The notes beneath the pieces were generated by a model. That model saw only the letters and a program-made list of their open reading frames with translations. It had not been told where the DNA came from and did not search any database. A DNA stretch of 64,000 nucleotides from the NCBI GenBank assembly GCA_001839685.1, contig MLAK01000627.1, positions 107,211 through 171,210 on the forward strand, given 5' to 3'. The DNA comes from Tritrichomonas foetus. Taxonomy: Eukaryota; Parabasalia; Tritrichomonadida; Tritrichomonadidae. Of the stretch, positions 9,379 through 18,685 are shown piece by piece. The position numbers were made by a program, and so were the translations under genes. Within the stretch, counting starts at the first letter, position 1, and each line of letters starts with the position of its first letter.

Positions 9379-10641
9379 ATGAACGTTTCCAATCTTTTGG
9401 TCGAAAACAATCAAAATGAAGATGCTCGTAGAGAAGACAGAATGAATGTCAAAACAATTAATTACGCCCTTCAGAAACAAATCGAAGAGTCCAAGCAAAT
9501 CATTAATAATTTTTCTCAAAATGGAACAATTACGCAAAATGATATCAATTTAATCGGAGACACACTTTCAAAAATGAACGAACCAGAAAAATATGGATTG
9601 AATGTTTTTTTACTCAATCTTATTGATAAAAATGTCAATCAAGAAATCACCAACGCTTCAATTTCTTTACTTAAAAGAAATTTCAATGGAGATTGTGAGA
9701 TAGCTTTACCATCTTTCAATGTTTCTTCTTTTGCAAACGATAATTGTTTCAATATTTTATTACATTTGTTATCAGGCCCAAAAGATTTACAAATTTTAGC
9801 GATTGTTTTAATTAGCTGTGTTTTTGAAAACATATCAGATCGAGATTTCATTAGTGCTTCAATTTACGAGCAATTATTTCAATTTCTATCAAACACAGAT
9901 TTTTATCAAATTTTCCTATCATTGATATTAAAAGCAAATGATATACCTGATCAGTTTCATGAAGCTATTTTGTCTATAATTAATATGTACCTTTCCCAAG
10001 AAAGTGATAATTTAGCTCAGTATGGATTATTCTCTCTTGCTCAAATTTTACAATTTGGTGTTGATGTTGAACAAGATGTTATAATTTCATGTATCCAAAG
10101 GTTTATCAATTCTTATGATGAGTCAACAACATTAAGCTTATTATGTATTATGAGATTTCTTGAGAATCCGCCTCAGTTCGTTTTCGAAAGGCTCATTGTT
10201 TTGACTACTTTAGAGGATCATTCTCTTTGTTTTTCATCTCTTCGACTTTTGGCTAATTTCGGTTTACAATGGAATGATGAACAAAAACAAGTTTTAACTT
10301 CGCATTTATTAAAGGAATATTCAAAGTTCGAGTATAACTCAAAGCTTTGGGCAATTAGAATCATAGTTTTAGTTGCTAATCCGCTTCCCACTGATATTAA
10401 GTTTTTCGCTGATCTCATTGCAATGATCGATGATTGTGATTTCAAGTCCTTGGCCATTCGATCTGCTTTTACAATTATTAACAGCTGGAATTCTGTAAAA
10501 TTGACAAGTGAGCAGCAAAATCTAGTGAATGACTTTATTGTTGTGTTAAATAATAGCATTAACAGTGAAGACACTTACCTTGCTGAACTCTGTCAGGCAA
10601 TTTTATCGACAATCGAAAATGAAATTCTTATTGATATGTAA
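9379..10641 (+). CDS. Alpha-helical repeat (ARM/HEAT-like) protein of unknown function
   Basis: 420 residues, nearly all predicted alpha-helical with regularly spaced hydrophobic helices from about residue 60 to the end, as in armadillo/HEAT solenoids. The N-terminus is short, charged and Asn-rich, including ARREDR at about 16-21. That resembles a minimal basic patch but not a convincing importin-beta-binding domain. No catalytic motif, signal peptide or membrane segment. The family could be importin-alpha-like or a trichomonad-specific solenoid; the sequence alone does not decide. It starts 95 bp from the divergent TBCE gene. A TCACTTAT initiator-like word lies about 50 bp upstream of the ATG. 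Confidence 0.75.
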   Translation: MNVSNLLVENNQNEDARREDRMNVKTINYALQKQIEESKQIINNFSQNGTITQNDINLIGDTLSKMNEPEKYGLNVFLLNLIDKNVNQEITNASISLLKRNFNGDCEIALPSFNVSSFANDNCFNILLHLLSGPKDLQILAIVLISCVFENISDRDFISASIYEQLFQFLSNTDFYQIFLSLILKANDIPDQFHEAILSIINMYLSQESDNLAQYGLFSLAQILQFGVDVEQDVIISCIQRFINSYDESTTLSLLCIMRFLENPPQFVFERLIVLTTLEDHSLCFSSLRLLANFGLQWNDEQKQVLTSHLLKEYSKFEYNSKLWAIRIIVLVANPLPTDIKFFADLIAMIDDCDFKSLAIRSAFTIINSWNSVKLTSEQQNLVNDFIVVLNNSINSEDTYLAELCQAILSTIENEILIDM

Positions 10642-11068
10642 CTGTCTAAAAAATGTAGTTAATAATATGAGCTTAATATTATTTAACCTTTCATTTAATT
10701 TTTCATTTTATCTTTCAAGTTTAAACTTTTATTTAAATTTTTAGTGAGGATTCTTTTCCGATATGTTTGGTTTTTTGACACTTAAAAGTGGTAAATGTGA
10801 TATGACATTGTGGTCCTCTTTGACCCATTCTGCAACTATTCAATGAGAAACTGTCAAAGTGTAATCAATAGATAAAGAAGAAATTTATTATAATTGAAGG
10901 AAACCATCAATCATGTTGGAAACGTGTACATATTCGAATAGGATCATGTAATAATTGATAAGATAGCTAAATTTTGACTAATGTGATACAATCTATCTCA
11001 ATTGCTGTACTTTTTCAGAGTTTGCAAAGAATTTCAATAACCTATCGTCCTCTCTGGCTAAAATTAAA
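10642..11068. other. Intergenic region
   Basis: 427 bases between two plus-strand genes. AT-rich; nothing recognised beyond ordinary 3' and 5' flanks. Confidence 0.6.
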
Positions 11069-11827
11069 ATGAAGGAAACTATTGATATTCTCAAATACGT
11101 TTTCCGCTTTCCAGCCATCACATTTTGGCTGACCTGCATCATTACACCAACCTCCATAATTTCGTCATTCATTCTTTATATCATCCAATCTCGCCGTAAT
11201 TCATCAATTCCATCAATCTCTGATCTTGTTTCGAGCAACGATACAAAGAAGGCCATGCGCTTCGGTTTCATCGCAGGACTTGTCTGTATCATTGTGACGC
11301 AAAAAACCAGCCATAAATATTACCAAAAATTATTCAACAGAAATACGAACAACATGAAACTCAGGCAGATGATGTCTGTTTTTGTTACAGTTGTAAATAT
11401 TACAATGGTGTGCATTGACCTTTCTATTCTCGGTATTACATTCATTGATTTCGAGAAACATCAGATCCTTCATATTATCTCAACTATTATCTTTCTCACA
11501 TCTTCCCTCATTTTCCACTATGGAATTGATGAACTTTCGGGCACCCTGAAGAGGAACATTCCAGTTGCCGGATTCTTCAATTTGACGATCCTCATTCTTT
11601 CAATCGCCTGCGGCTTCCTTTTCGCATTTTCAAAGGTCAGCCAAAGCCTGTATTCAATTGCATCAATTTGTGAGATTACCGCCTTCATATTTATATACTT
11701 CAAATATATTTTTGTTGCAATGACCGTCCTCGGTGGAAACTTCCTTCCACGCAGGATCTTTTACGTTGAGACATCCGAACAACCTGCAGAAGCTTCATAC
11801 CAAACAAAGGCGGAGTACAATCCATAA
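11069..11827 (+). CDS. Six-transmembrane Frag1/DRAM/Sfk1-like membrane protein
   Basis: 252 residues with six hydrophobic segments, at about 15-38, 66-82, 100-125, 132-152, 165-186 and 192-222. A first extracytoplasmic loop contains PSISDL (about 48-53), which resembles the conserved P-x-I-S-D motif of the Frag1/DRAM/Sfk1 (TMEM150) family. The topology and length agree with that family. Members act at the plasma membrane in phosphoinositide organisation and GPI-anchor lipid remodelling, or in lysosomal membranes; which one applies here cannot be told. The C-terminus is a short polar cytosolic tail (about 235-252). Base composition is richer in G+C than flanking DNA, typical of coding sequence here. 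Confidence 0.7.
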   Translation: MKETIDILKYVFRFPAITFWLTCIITPTSIISSFILYIIQSRRNSSIPSISDLVSSNDTKKAMRFGFIAGLVCIIVTQKTSHKYYQKLFNRNTNNMKLRQMMSVFVTVVNITMVCIDLSILGITFIDFEKHQILHIISTIIFLTSSLIFHYGIDELSGTLKRNIPVAGFFNLTILILSIACGFLFAFSKVSQSLYSIASICEITAFIFIYFKYIFVAMTVLGGNFLPRRIFYVETSEQPAEASYQTKAEYNP

Positions 11828-11901
11828 ATGTTCTTTCCATACTAAATACAATTTTGAAAGATAACTTTTTTTAGCTATTATTTTAGTCGAATAGAAATTG
11901 G

Positions 11902-12495
11902 TATGAACTAATAAAGAAACATATGAATCATAAAGAAACATATGAATNNNNNNNNNNNNNNNNNNNNNNNNNNNNNNNNNNNNNNNNNNNNNNNNNNNNN
12001 NNNNNNNNNNNNNNNNNNNNNNNNNNNNNNNNNNNNNNNNNNNNNNNNNNNNNNNNNNNNNNNNNNNNNNNNNNNNNNNNNNNNNNNNNNNNNNNNNNNN
12101 NNNNNNNNNNNNNNNNNNNNNNNNNNNNNNNNNNNNNNNNNNNNNNNNNNNNNNNNNNNNNNNNNNNNNNNNNNNNNNNNNNNNNNNNNNNNNNNNNNNN
12201 NNNNNNNNNNNNNNNNNNNNNNNNNNNNNNNNNNNNNNNNNNNNNNNNNNNNNNNNNNNNNNNNNNNNNNNNNNNNNNNNNNNNNNNNNNNNNNNNNNNN
12301 NNNNNNNNNNNNNNNNNNNNNNNNNNNNNNNNNNNNNNNNNNNNNNNNNNNNNNNNNNNNNNNNNNNNNNNNNNNNNNNNNNNNNNNNNNNNNNNNNNNN
12401 NNNNNNNNNNNNNNNNNNNNNNNNNNNATATGAACTAATAAAGAGACATATGAATCATAAAGAAACATATTAATAATAAAGAAACATATGAATCA
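11902..12495. repeat. Minisatellite with 19-20 bp units flanking an assembly gap
   Basis: Units of the form TATGAATCATAAAGAAACA (19 bp) and TATGAACTAATAAAGAAACA (20 bp) occur on both sides of the N run. On the left the order is 20-bp unit then 19-bp unit. On the right a 20-bp-type unit, a 19-bp unit and a variant unit follow. This gives a 39-bp higher-order period. The gap therefore probably hides more copies. Confidence 0.85.
11948..12427. other. Assembly gap (480 N)
   Basis: 480 consecutive undetermined bases. Both edges are in the same tandem repeat, so the gap most likely marks a collapsed or unbridged repeat array. Confidence 0.99.
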
Positions 12496-12600
12496 TCAAT
12501 AAATAAATAATAATAATGATTTTAAAGAAAAAAACAAAATTTAAATAGTGTATATAAGGATAGATTTATAAAACAAATATGGCCTAATACAAACAAAATG

Positions 12601-14061
12601 TTATTCTCTCTCGATATTTTGCATATATGAATATAACTTTGATGCAAGAAGAATGGTTAATTCTTTTAGATCTTCAGGATAGCTGTTTATTTCGTCTGGA
12701 TCTTCGAAACATCTCAAGAGCCAAGATCCAAATTCTTCAGATTGAAGAATGTTTTCATGAATAATGGTGACTCCTTCATCACCTTTGGATTCTAAAAATT
12801 CTATTAATTTTAATAGCCCGGTAATTGAAGAAAGATAAAACTGGTTATCTGGTACAGGAAAATAATCAAAAACAATATTCAAAAAATTTTGGCATCCTTC
12901 CATAAAATTGGAAATTAGTTCAGTGTTTGAATTAGAAAGTGCAACAAAAAACATTATATTAATATTCGATTTTATTTCAAATGGATAGCTCTCATAATTT
13001 TCCTCAAATACCGCAAAAATTTTCTTATTTATGAAATAATCAGGCGCAACACCAGCTAAAATAATTCCGACGTTGGACATAATTGTTGCAGGTCGACGAT
13101 AAACCAATAAATCTTTATGTACAGATATGATTATATTAATAACAATTTGCCAAACATTTTCATTGAAAATTATAGCTCTTGCATAATCAGGCGAGTAATT
13201 TATAATATTCAATATCATGATTGATAGAATGATCATGTTTTTGGAATCATATGAATCATACTGTTGGGAAAAATAATCACATACATGAAATTCTGCAAAC
13301 ACATTTAAACAATTTGGATCAAGAATCGCAAATTTTGTAAAAGCTTTAAGTATTGAGTTTTCTATTGATAATTCTGAACATCTGAGAAGATTATTCAATT
13401 GAATGAATATTTGGCTGAGGATTGAAAATTGTTCTTCATTTGATAATGGAAAAGAGCAAAGTGCATCAACAAATGAAATAAAATCTAAATAGTCATATTT
13501 TTGAACAATATTTTCTTCATCTGGAACGAAAATAGAATTATTTAATATTTTTTGTGGAATTCCAATTTCAAATAATTTATCTCGATTTTCATGTGAATTG
13601 TTAGCATATAATGCAAGACCGTTTATCCATTGTGGCTTCATGAAATTATTCACCATATCATTGAAAATTCCCGCTTCATATAATTTTATTTGAACTTCTT
13701 CTGGATATATAAAAAGAACAGATAAAATGGAGTCGGCTGCAGGTTTTAACGTTCGCTCAAATTTCGGATTTTTTGAAAAATAAATCAAAAGGTCCACATC
13801 TTTCGGTTCAAGAAATTCGTAAATATTATAATACCTAATAAAGGCATTTAATTGCTCCAAATTCTTTTGAGTGATTTCTAGTCTTGTATTTCCGTATAAA
13901 GCGCCCAAAATTCTGGGTATTTTTTCTCGATCCATATTTTGTAAATTTGTTTTCAGCCATGATGGATAATAAAGCGGCATATGGTTTTCGTCGTCAATAA
14001 TTTTCCTAAATGTATCTATCTTTCGATCTCGATCGCTTTCAGAAATGCATTTATATTGCAT
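12601..14061 (-). CDS. Large ARM/HEAT-like helical protein of unknown function
   Basis: 486 residues, ATG at 14059-14061. Almost all of the sequence is predicted helical with repeated hydrophobic helices (about residues 40-470), fitting an armadillo-like solenoid. There is no membrane segment, signal peptide or catalytic motif. Similar mid-sized helical-repeat proteins are numerous in trichomonads and most lack assigned functions. The start faces the FOP/FOR20-like gene divergently across 258 bp. That interval contains a pair of TGGTCAAA words in opposite orientation, one of them part of a motif found again at 45.6 kb. Confidence 0.75.
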   Translation of the reverse strand: MQYKCISESDRDRKIDTFRKIIDDENHMPLYYPSWLKTNLQNMDREKIPRILGALYGNTRLEITQKNLEQLNAFIRYYNIYEFLEPKDVDLLIYFSKNPKFERTLKPAADSILSVLFIYPEEVQIKLYEAGIFNDMVNNFMKPQWINGLALYANNSHENRDKLFEIGIPQKILNNSIFVPDEENIVQKYDYLDFISFVDALCSFPLSNEEQFSILSQIFIQLNNLLRCSELSIENSILKAFTKFAILDPNCLNVFAEFHVCDYFSQQYDSYDSKNMIILSIMILNIINYSPDYARAIIFNENVWQIVINIIISVHKDLLVYRRPATIMSNVGIILAGVAPDYFINKKIFAVFEENYESYPFEIKSNINIMFFVALSNSNTELISNFMEGCQNFLNIVFDYFPVPDNQFYLSSITGLLKLIEFLESKGDEGVTIIHENILQSEEFGSWLLRCFEDPDEINSYPEDLKELTILLASKLYSYMQNIERE

Positions 14062-14131
14062 AAAACGAATCCAGATGTCATAACTTTTTCAGATGTTAAA
14101 AATTCGAATTATTCAATTTATATACGTTAAT

Positions 14132-14149
14132 AATGGTCAAATATAAGGT
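14132..14149 (+). other. Shared 18-base intergenic motif, copy 1 (AATGGTCAAATATAAGGT)
   Basis: Identical to 45623-45640. A reverse-oriented companion TTTGACCATAAT lies at 14208-14219. The site is in the divergent promoter region between the ARM-like and FOP/FOR20-like genes. Function unknown. Confidence 0.4.
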
Positions 14150-14319
14150 TAATTTTCTTTTATAATAATTATTCTGAAAGGCAGTTAGTTGTTAAATAAC
14201 TGATTTATTTGACCATAATCATCATTTTCTGAAAATAATGGAATGATGATGTCAAAAAAAAATTATCGCTCCTTTACTTTCTAAACGGTTTTATTTTTCT
14301 GCAAGCAAAATCCCAAAAA

Positions 14320-14724
14320 ATGAGTTGGATGGACTCGATCGTCAGCGAAACACAACAGGAAGTTGTCGAAGAACTTCAACATCTTGTTGAAGAAAAAGGA
14401 ATCAAAGAAAAGGTTCTTGCAGATGCTCAAGAATTAGCCAAAATCGCAGCCAGACATATCCTCGACGAATCACAGCCAGAACTTCAATCATTCCCTAGCA
14501 TTCCAGTTGACGGTGACAAGGAGCTTCAATATCTCCTTGTCCTCGAATTTTTACAATCAGCCGGATTCAAATTTGCTCCAAGCGTTCTCCGCTTCGAAAG
14601 TCAGCACCCAGAAATCGAGCTCAACCGCAGAGAACTCGGAAAGCAATTGAATCTCTGTACATATGATCGTACCCCATACCTTGTCCAACTTATTGAAGAG
14701 CAATTGAAATCACAAGAAGAGTAA
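14320..14724 (+). CDS. FOP/FOR20-like LisH-domain protein (basal body candidate)
   Basis: 134 residues. An N-terminal amphipathic helix (about 8-55) is followed by a LisH/FOP dimerisation-type segment at about 67-110. It includes LLVLEFLQSAGFKFAPSVL, then ES, a Pro, and a hydrophobic L-x-x-x-L pattern. FOP and FOR20 proteins use this fold to dimerise at centrioles and basal bodies, where FOR20 is needed for docking. The small size matches FOR20 rather than full-length FOP. Other small LisH proteins are possible, so the exact orthologue is inferred. Coding DNA is clearly richer in G+C than its flanks, suggesting good expression. ATG is at 14320, directly after an A-rich leader. Confidence 0.65.
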   Translation: MSWMDSIVSETQQEVVEELQHLVEEKGIKEKVLADAQELAKIAARHILDESQPELQSFPSIPVDGDKELQYLLVLEFLQSAGFKFAPSVLRFESQHPEIELNRRELGKQLNLCTYDRTPYLVQLIEEQLKSQEE

Positions 14725-15249
14725 AACGTTACTTGCATGCTCTGAGTTTTTAAAATAGCCACCATTTACACTCTCTTATATTTATTTATTATTTCTTTTC
14801 TGAATTCGATCGAAATAATTCTGATCCACAAAAAAGTGATTTTTTTGGTATTTCTGAAATGAAATCATTTTCTTTTTCATTTGGCATCACTGAATCAGAT
14901 CAATTTTTCTTTACAGCTCACACAATTCTGATGAATGAAGAAATTCACTTAAAATATTTCAAATCTCATGTTCATTCAGAATTTGAACCATATACATCAT
15001 GTATTATATGAAAAATAACAGAGTGCATATTTTATTGATTATGACAAATATTGTGAAGTTTGTAATTATTTATTGATTCCAAATTTTGAAGAGTATATTT
15101 TCTTTTACAAACGAATAATTAAAAAAATTGCCGAAGCTATCATGATTGGTTGCTTCTTCGAAGAAGCAAATCAATTTATTTCGCCTTTCTTTCATCTTAA
15201 ACAGGTCAATTTTGTATTCGTTTAAAAATTCTTCAATTCGCACAGAAAA
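14725..15249. other. Intergenic region with a 20-bp palindrome
   Basis: 525 bases between the FOP/FOR20-like gene and the sirtuin. It contains a perfect palindrome at 15150-15169 (separate entry). Otherwise AT-rich with no gene. Confidence 0.65.
15150..15169. promoter_or_regulatory. Perfect 20-bp palindrome upstream of the sirtuin gene
   Basis: TTGCTTCTTC is followed immediately by its exact reverse complement GAAGAAGCAA. It lies about 80 bp upstream of the sirtuin ATG. It could be a dimeric transcription-factor site or form a cruciform. It contains TTC/GAA triplets like a heat-shock element but not with canonical spacing. Confidence 0.45.
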
Positions 15250-16167
15250 ATGACTGAAGATCGAAAACTCAAAAGTTTTGACATAGAAGGTATTGCTGAT
15301 TACATCAAGAATGGCAAAGCAAAGAAGATTGTTCTTATGACAGGAGCTGGAATTAGCGTTGGTGCTGGAATTCCAGATTTTAGATCGATTGGAACAGGTT
15401 TATACTCACAACTCGAAAAGTATCATCTTCCAAATCCAACAGATGTTTTCACACTTTCATATTTTGATGAACATCCCGAACCGTTCTTCGATCTCGTTGG
15501 TTCGTTATTACCAGGCAACTCAAAACCGACAGCTGTTCATTACTTTGGTAAACTTTTAGATCAGAAAGGTCTTCTTCTTCGACAATTCACACAGAATATC
15601 GACGGACTTGAAAGAACGGCTGGAATCCCACCTGATCATATTGTCGAATCACATGGAACATTCTTTACAGCACACTGTCGGAAATGCAATCACGAATATG
15701 AACTAGAAGACATTCGTGCTGATCTCCAGACAGGAAAAGTTCTTCACTGTAAAGAAGAAGGATGTGATGGAATTGTAAAGCCAGACGTTGTTTTCTTCCA
15801 AGAAAACTTACCAAACCGATTTCGAGAGTGTGCAAGAACTGATTTAGGAGCTGCTGATCTTTTAATAATCATCGGGACATCACTGAAAGTTTATCCATTT
15901 GCTGGACTTACGGCAATGGTGAAAGATGACGTTCCAAGAGTGTTGATCAACAATGATAAAGTTGCGCAATATTCTGAAGAGGTTGAAGTAATTGATGGTG
16001 TTGAATATAAAGTTCAGCCTAAAAACTTCCGCGCTTTACTTAGATACGATCATGCAACTAATTCACGCGATGTTTATCTTGGTGGTGATTGCCAAGAAAC
16101 TATCAAACAGCTTGCAGAGCTTTTGGGCTGGAAAGATGAGCTCGATGCATTAATTAAATCTGCTTAA
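15250..16167 (+). CDS. Sirtuin (SIR2 family NAD-dependent protein deacylase)
   Basis: 305 residues with every class-defining motif. These are GAGISVGAGIPDFRS (32-46), the NAD-binding TQNIDGLER (114-122) and catalytic His135 in ESHGTFF. A four-Cys zinc site is at Cys143/Cys146 and Cys167/Cys172. GTSLKVYPF (209-217) and INN (233-235) follow. The layout and motif wording resemble class I SIRT2/Hst2-type enzymes, which deacetylate tubulin, histones and metabolic enzymes in cytosol or nucleus. There is no long N-terminal extension or targeting sequence, so a cytosolic/nuclear location is likely. A 20-bp palindrome lies just upstream. The gene converges on the beta-helix/RING gene. Confidence 0.96.
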   Translation: MTEDRKLKSFDIEGIADYIKNGKAKKIVLMTGAGISVGAGIPDFRSIGTGLYSQLEKYHLPNPTDVFTLSYFDEHPEPFFDLVGSLLPGNSKPTAVHYFGKLLDQKGLLLRQFTQNIDGLERTAGIPPDHIVESHGTFFTAHCRKCNHEYELEDIRADLQTGKVLHCKEEGCDGIVKPDVVFFQENLPNRFRECARTDLGAADLLIIIGTSLKVYPFAGLTAMVKDDVPRVLINNDKVAQYSEEVEVIDGVEYKVQPKNFRALLRYDHATNSRDVYLGGDCQETIKQLAELLGWKDELDALIKSA

Positions 16168-16220
16168 ATTATCTCTTTTATGTAAAAAAAGGATTAATTA
16201 CTCCTTTAATATTCATTTTA

Positions 16221-16260
16221 TAATTATTATTATTATTATGATTATGATGATGATGATTAT
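16221..16260. repeat. TTA/TGA trinucleotide microsatellite
   Basis: Runs of ATT followed by ATG trinucleotides over about 40 bases, just downstream of the sirtuin gene. Ordinary simple repeat. Confidence 0.7.
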
Positions 16261-16467
16261 AATTACATTTACAACAAATATTTATATCTCAAACGAGATA
16301 TGATTTTATATATTAGAGGACAAGTATTAAAAAAAATCGATGATATTGATTAATATTATTGGGAGTGAGATGAATGAGTGTGAACAAATGGCAAATATAA
16401 GAAATGAAAGGAAAAATCATATCAAATATTATAAATAATAATTTCATCATGGAAGGAATTTGCCTTC

Positions 16468-16503
16468 ATAGATCAGTGGTTAAAATTTCACTGAAGTCTA
16501 TGT
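16468..16503. other. Two-part inverted repeat (possible RNA hairpin)
   Basis: The order CATAG-AT-CAGTG, an AT-rich loop, then CACTG-AAGT-CTATG gives two 5-bp stems separated by an internal loop. Part of it resembles a tRNA A-box, but no B-box follows. Function unknown. Confidence 0.3.
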
Positions 16504-16747
16504 CTCATTTAAGCTTATGAAAAGAAAACAAAATTAGAAAAGAAAACAAAATAAGAAAAAGCCAAGTAGAGTAAAAAAATGTTTAAACTCTAGAGCTAAT
16601 AACACTTAGAAGATAGTAACATACATCGTGCTGAATATTTTTTTCAAGAGTGCGACAGTTTTTATCGTGAGCATTTAAAGTAAAAATAAAAGTCAAATTA
16701 ACGATAAATGTGTATGGTAAAAACGGTCGCACCTTACTTTAATTTTT

Positions 16748-18499
16748 TTAAATCTCTGTTATTATTTTCTTATAGAAAGATGGTTCAACTCTACAGAATG
16801 GACATGCACTGCTTGTGGTATACCATTTCTTCATGCAGTCGTTGCAGAAACCCATATGACCACATGGCATGACGATACATTCAGCTTTGTTAGAGGAACA
16901 TATTATGCATTCATTATCTTCAGTCGGTGAAAAACCTGTTGTAATGGCATCAACACAGAATCTGCATAGTGGACAGCTTTCATGTTTATCCAGAACCTCT
17001 TGTGCACATTTTTGACAATAAACACGATGACCACATATTTGGAAAAAGCAATCACGCGGGTTTTTCTGACATTTCAAACATAATGATTGATGTGTATCAA
17101 CGTAAGGTATAACAAATTCAATATCAGCGGTTTGTTTTTCGATACAGTTTGTAACATTTTTGAATCCAGAATTTCCATAGAATAAAAACTCACCTGTCGT
17201 TTCACCTTCATACATTGAAGGACAATCATTTATTGAATTGTCATAGAATTGACCACTTCCTTTCCATTTAAGTTGTACCATCGCTTTTGCAGCCATATTA
17301 ATTTTATTGGACTTGGCTTCGAGATATGCTCCTGCATAGGAGAGAAATGCGTAATCACCTACATCTTCAAAATGATTGTTGTTTGCATAACATTTTGAGT
17401 CATTATAAGCTTCAATTCCTCCTATTTTACATTTAAAAATCTTGTTTTCATCAAGATGAGCCAAAATTGTATCTGAAACTGAGATTCCGCATTCATCAAT
17501 AATCGAAATGCTATTATTTCTGGCTTCAACTTCTGCTGCTCCTCGAGCACAAATTCCACTTCGTCTAATATTCGATATTTCATTTTCATACACCTTTCCT
17601 TTACAATCGTTTAAAATGGCAACTGCTGGATATTTGTTTTCCTTTAATATATTATTTCTTACAATTACTTGAGAGGCATCTGAAACATAAATAGCGTTTC
17701 CATTAATTGAATGAATATCATTCCTTTCGATTATTGCATCAGATCCAAAACAAACAGAAATAGCAGAAGCGCCAATGTCTGTAATAACGCAATCGGAAAT
17801 GGTCACATTTTCGGAATTATTCAAAGTAATGCCGTTTTGCTCGACAGAAAAAACTTTGCATTTTCGAACACGAACATTCGAATTTATCAGGAAAATCGCT
17901 GGATAAACAGTGTTTGAAACCGTAGTATTTTCAATAATAATGTCCTGCGACTTTAATATATGAATTCCATTTCTTTTAGATGAATTAAAAGTGCAGTCTG
18001 AAATGTGAAGTATGCAGCTGCACACTCCGAGATGGGTATCATCTAAGCCTTCAACATGAACATTAGTTAATTTGCAAGTTGACATTTCACAGAAAATGCC
18101 AGAAGTTATTGAATCGGAAATTCGAACATTTTCTAATGTGATATTATCGGACAGAGTGGTAACAATACAAGCACCTGAACCAGGATCGCCTTGAACAAAA
18201 GTGCAATTTTTAATCGAGCAGTCAGGAGAATTCCTGAAAACGATCGACCCAACAAAATCTATTCCTTCGAAATCAACAGATGGTGAAGTTACGAGTATTC
18301 TATCGCATATAATTTTTGATCGATTCCTTGATGTGATTTTTATTGGCTCGCCAACTAAGATTTCCTTTCCAGAAAAATCATATTTGTCTTCATTCAAAGT
18401 AATTTGGTTTTCTTTGTGATCGAATAAATTTTTGTAATCTTCACTGTTGTTTTTTTTGATGGGACTTTCCTCGATTTCAATTTCGTTTCCTGCAATCAT
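16748..18499 (-). CDS. Right-handed beta-helix protein with two C-terminal RING fingers (E3 ligase candidate)
   Basis: 583 residues from the ATG at 18497-18499; the open frame runs four codons further to a TTG. Residues about 50-450 are a long series of short repeats, each with I/V-x-N/D patterns, typical of PbH1 right-handed parallel beta-helices. Two C3HC4-type RING fingers follow. The first is at about 474-513 (CLKC ... CGH ... C..C ... CPLCR) and the second at about 531-570 (CIIC ... CGH ... C..C ... CPFCR). RING fingers recruit E2 enzymes for ubiquitin transfer. A PbH1 domain serves as substrate or carbohydrate-binding region in FBXO11- and SHCBP1-type proteins. There is no signal peptide, so a cytosolic E3 is likely. 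The combination of PbH1 with tandem RINGs is unusual. Confidence 0.88.
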   Translation of the reverse strand: MIAGNEIEIEESPIKKNNSEDYKNLFDHKENQITLNEDKYDFSGKEILVGEPIKITSRNRSKIICDRILVTSPSVDFEGIDFVGSIVFRNSPDCSIKNCTFVQGDPGSGACIVTTLSDNITLENVRISDSITSGIFCEMSTCKLTNVHVEGLDDTHLGVCSCILHISDCTFNSSKRNGIHILKSQDIIIENTTVSNTVYPAIFLINSNVRVRKCKVFSVEQNGITLNNSENVTISDCVITDIGASAISVCFGSDAIIERNDIHSINGNAIYVSDASQVIVRNNILKENKYPAVAILNDCKGKVYENEISNIRRSGICARGAAEVEARNNSISIIDECGISVSDTILAHLDENKIFKCKIGGIEAYNDSKCYANNNHFEDVGDYAFLSYAGAYLEAKSNKINMAAKAMVQLKWKGSGQFYDNSINDCPSMYEGETTGEFLFYGNSGFKNVTNCIEKQTADIEFVIPYVDTHQSLCLKCQKNPRDCFFQICGHRVYCQKCAQEVLDKHESCPLCRFCVDAITTGFSPTEDNECIICSSNKAECIVMPCGHMGFCNDCMKKWYTTSSACPFCRVEPSFYKKIITEI

Positions 18500-18685
18500 T
18501 TCGTTGTTCAAATAAATAAGTTTTGGGAAATTGAATGGAATTGAAAAACCGGGCCATCGACTTTTTGATTAGCTATTTCAATTTAATTGGTCAACCTGTA
18601 GAATTCTAAAAGTTTATTTGATTCTATTCGCATCAACAATGACAAATAAATTGATTCATCATTATTGACTTTTTCTTAGTTGTAA

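Larger units (their letters stand above)
11828..12600. other. Intergenic region with minisatellite and sequence gap
   Basis: Region between the Frag1/DRAM-like gene and the 3' end of the ARM-like gene. It consists of a tandem repeat interrupted by unread bases (listed separately), then an AT-rich tail. No gene seen. Confidence 0.7.
16168..16747. other. Intergenic region between convergent genes
   Basis: 580 bases between the sirtuin stop and the 3' end of the RING gene. It holds an imperfect trinucleotide repeat (ATT/ATG) at about 16221-16260 and a two-part inverted repeat at about 16468-16503 (separate entry). Confidence 0.6.

Noticed and set aside
16457..16510. tRNA-like A-box (TAGATCAGTGG)
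   Set aside because: No matching B-box, no acceptor stem and no proper anticodon arm, so not a tRNA gene.
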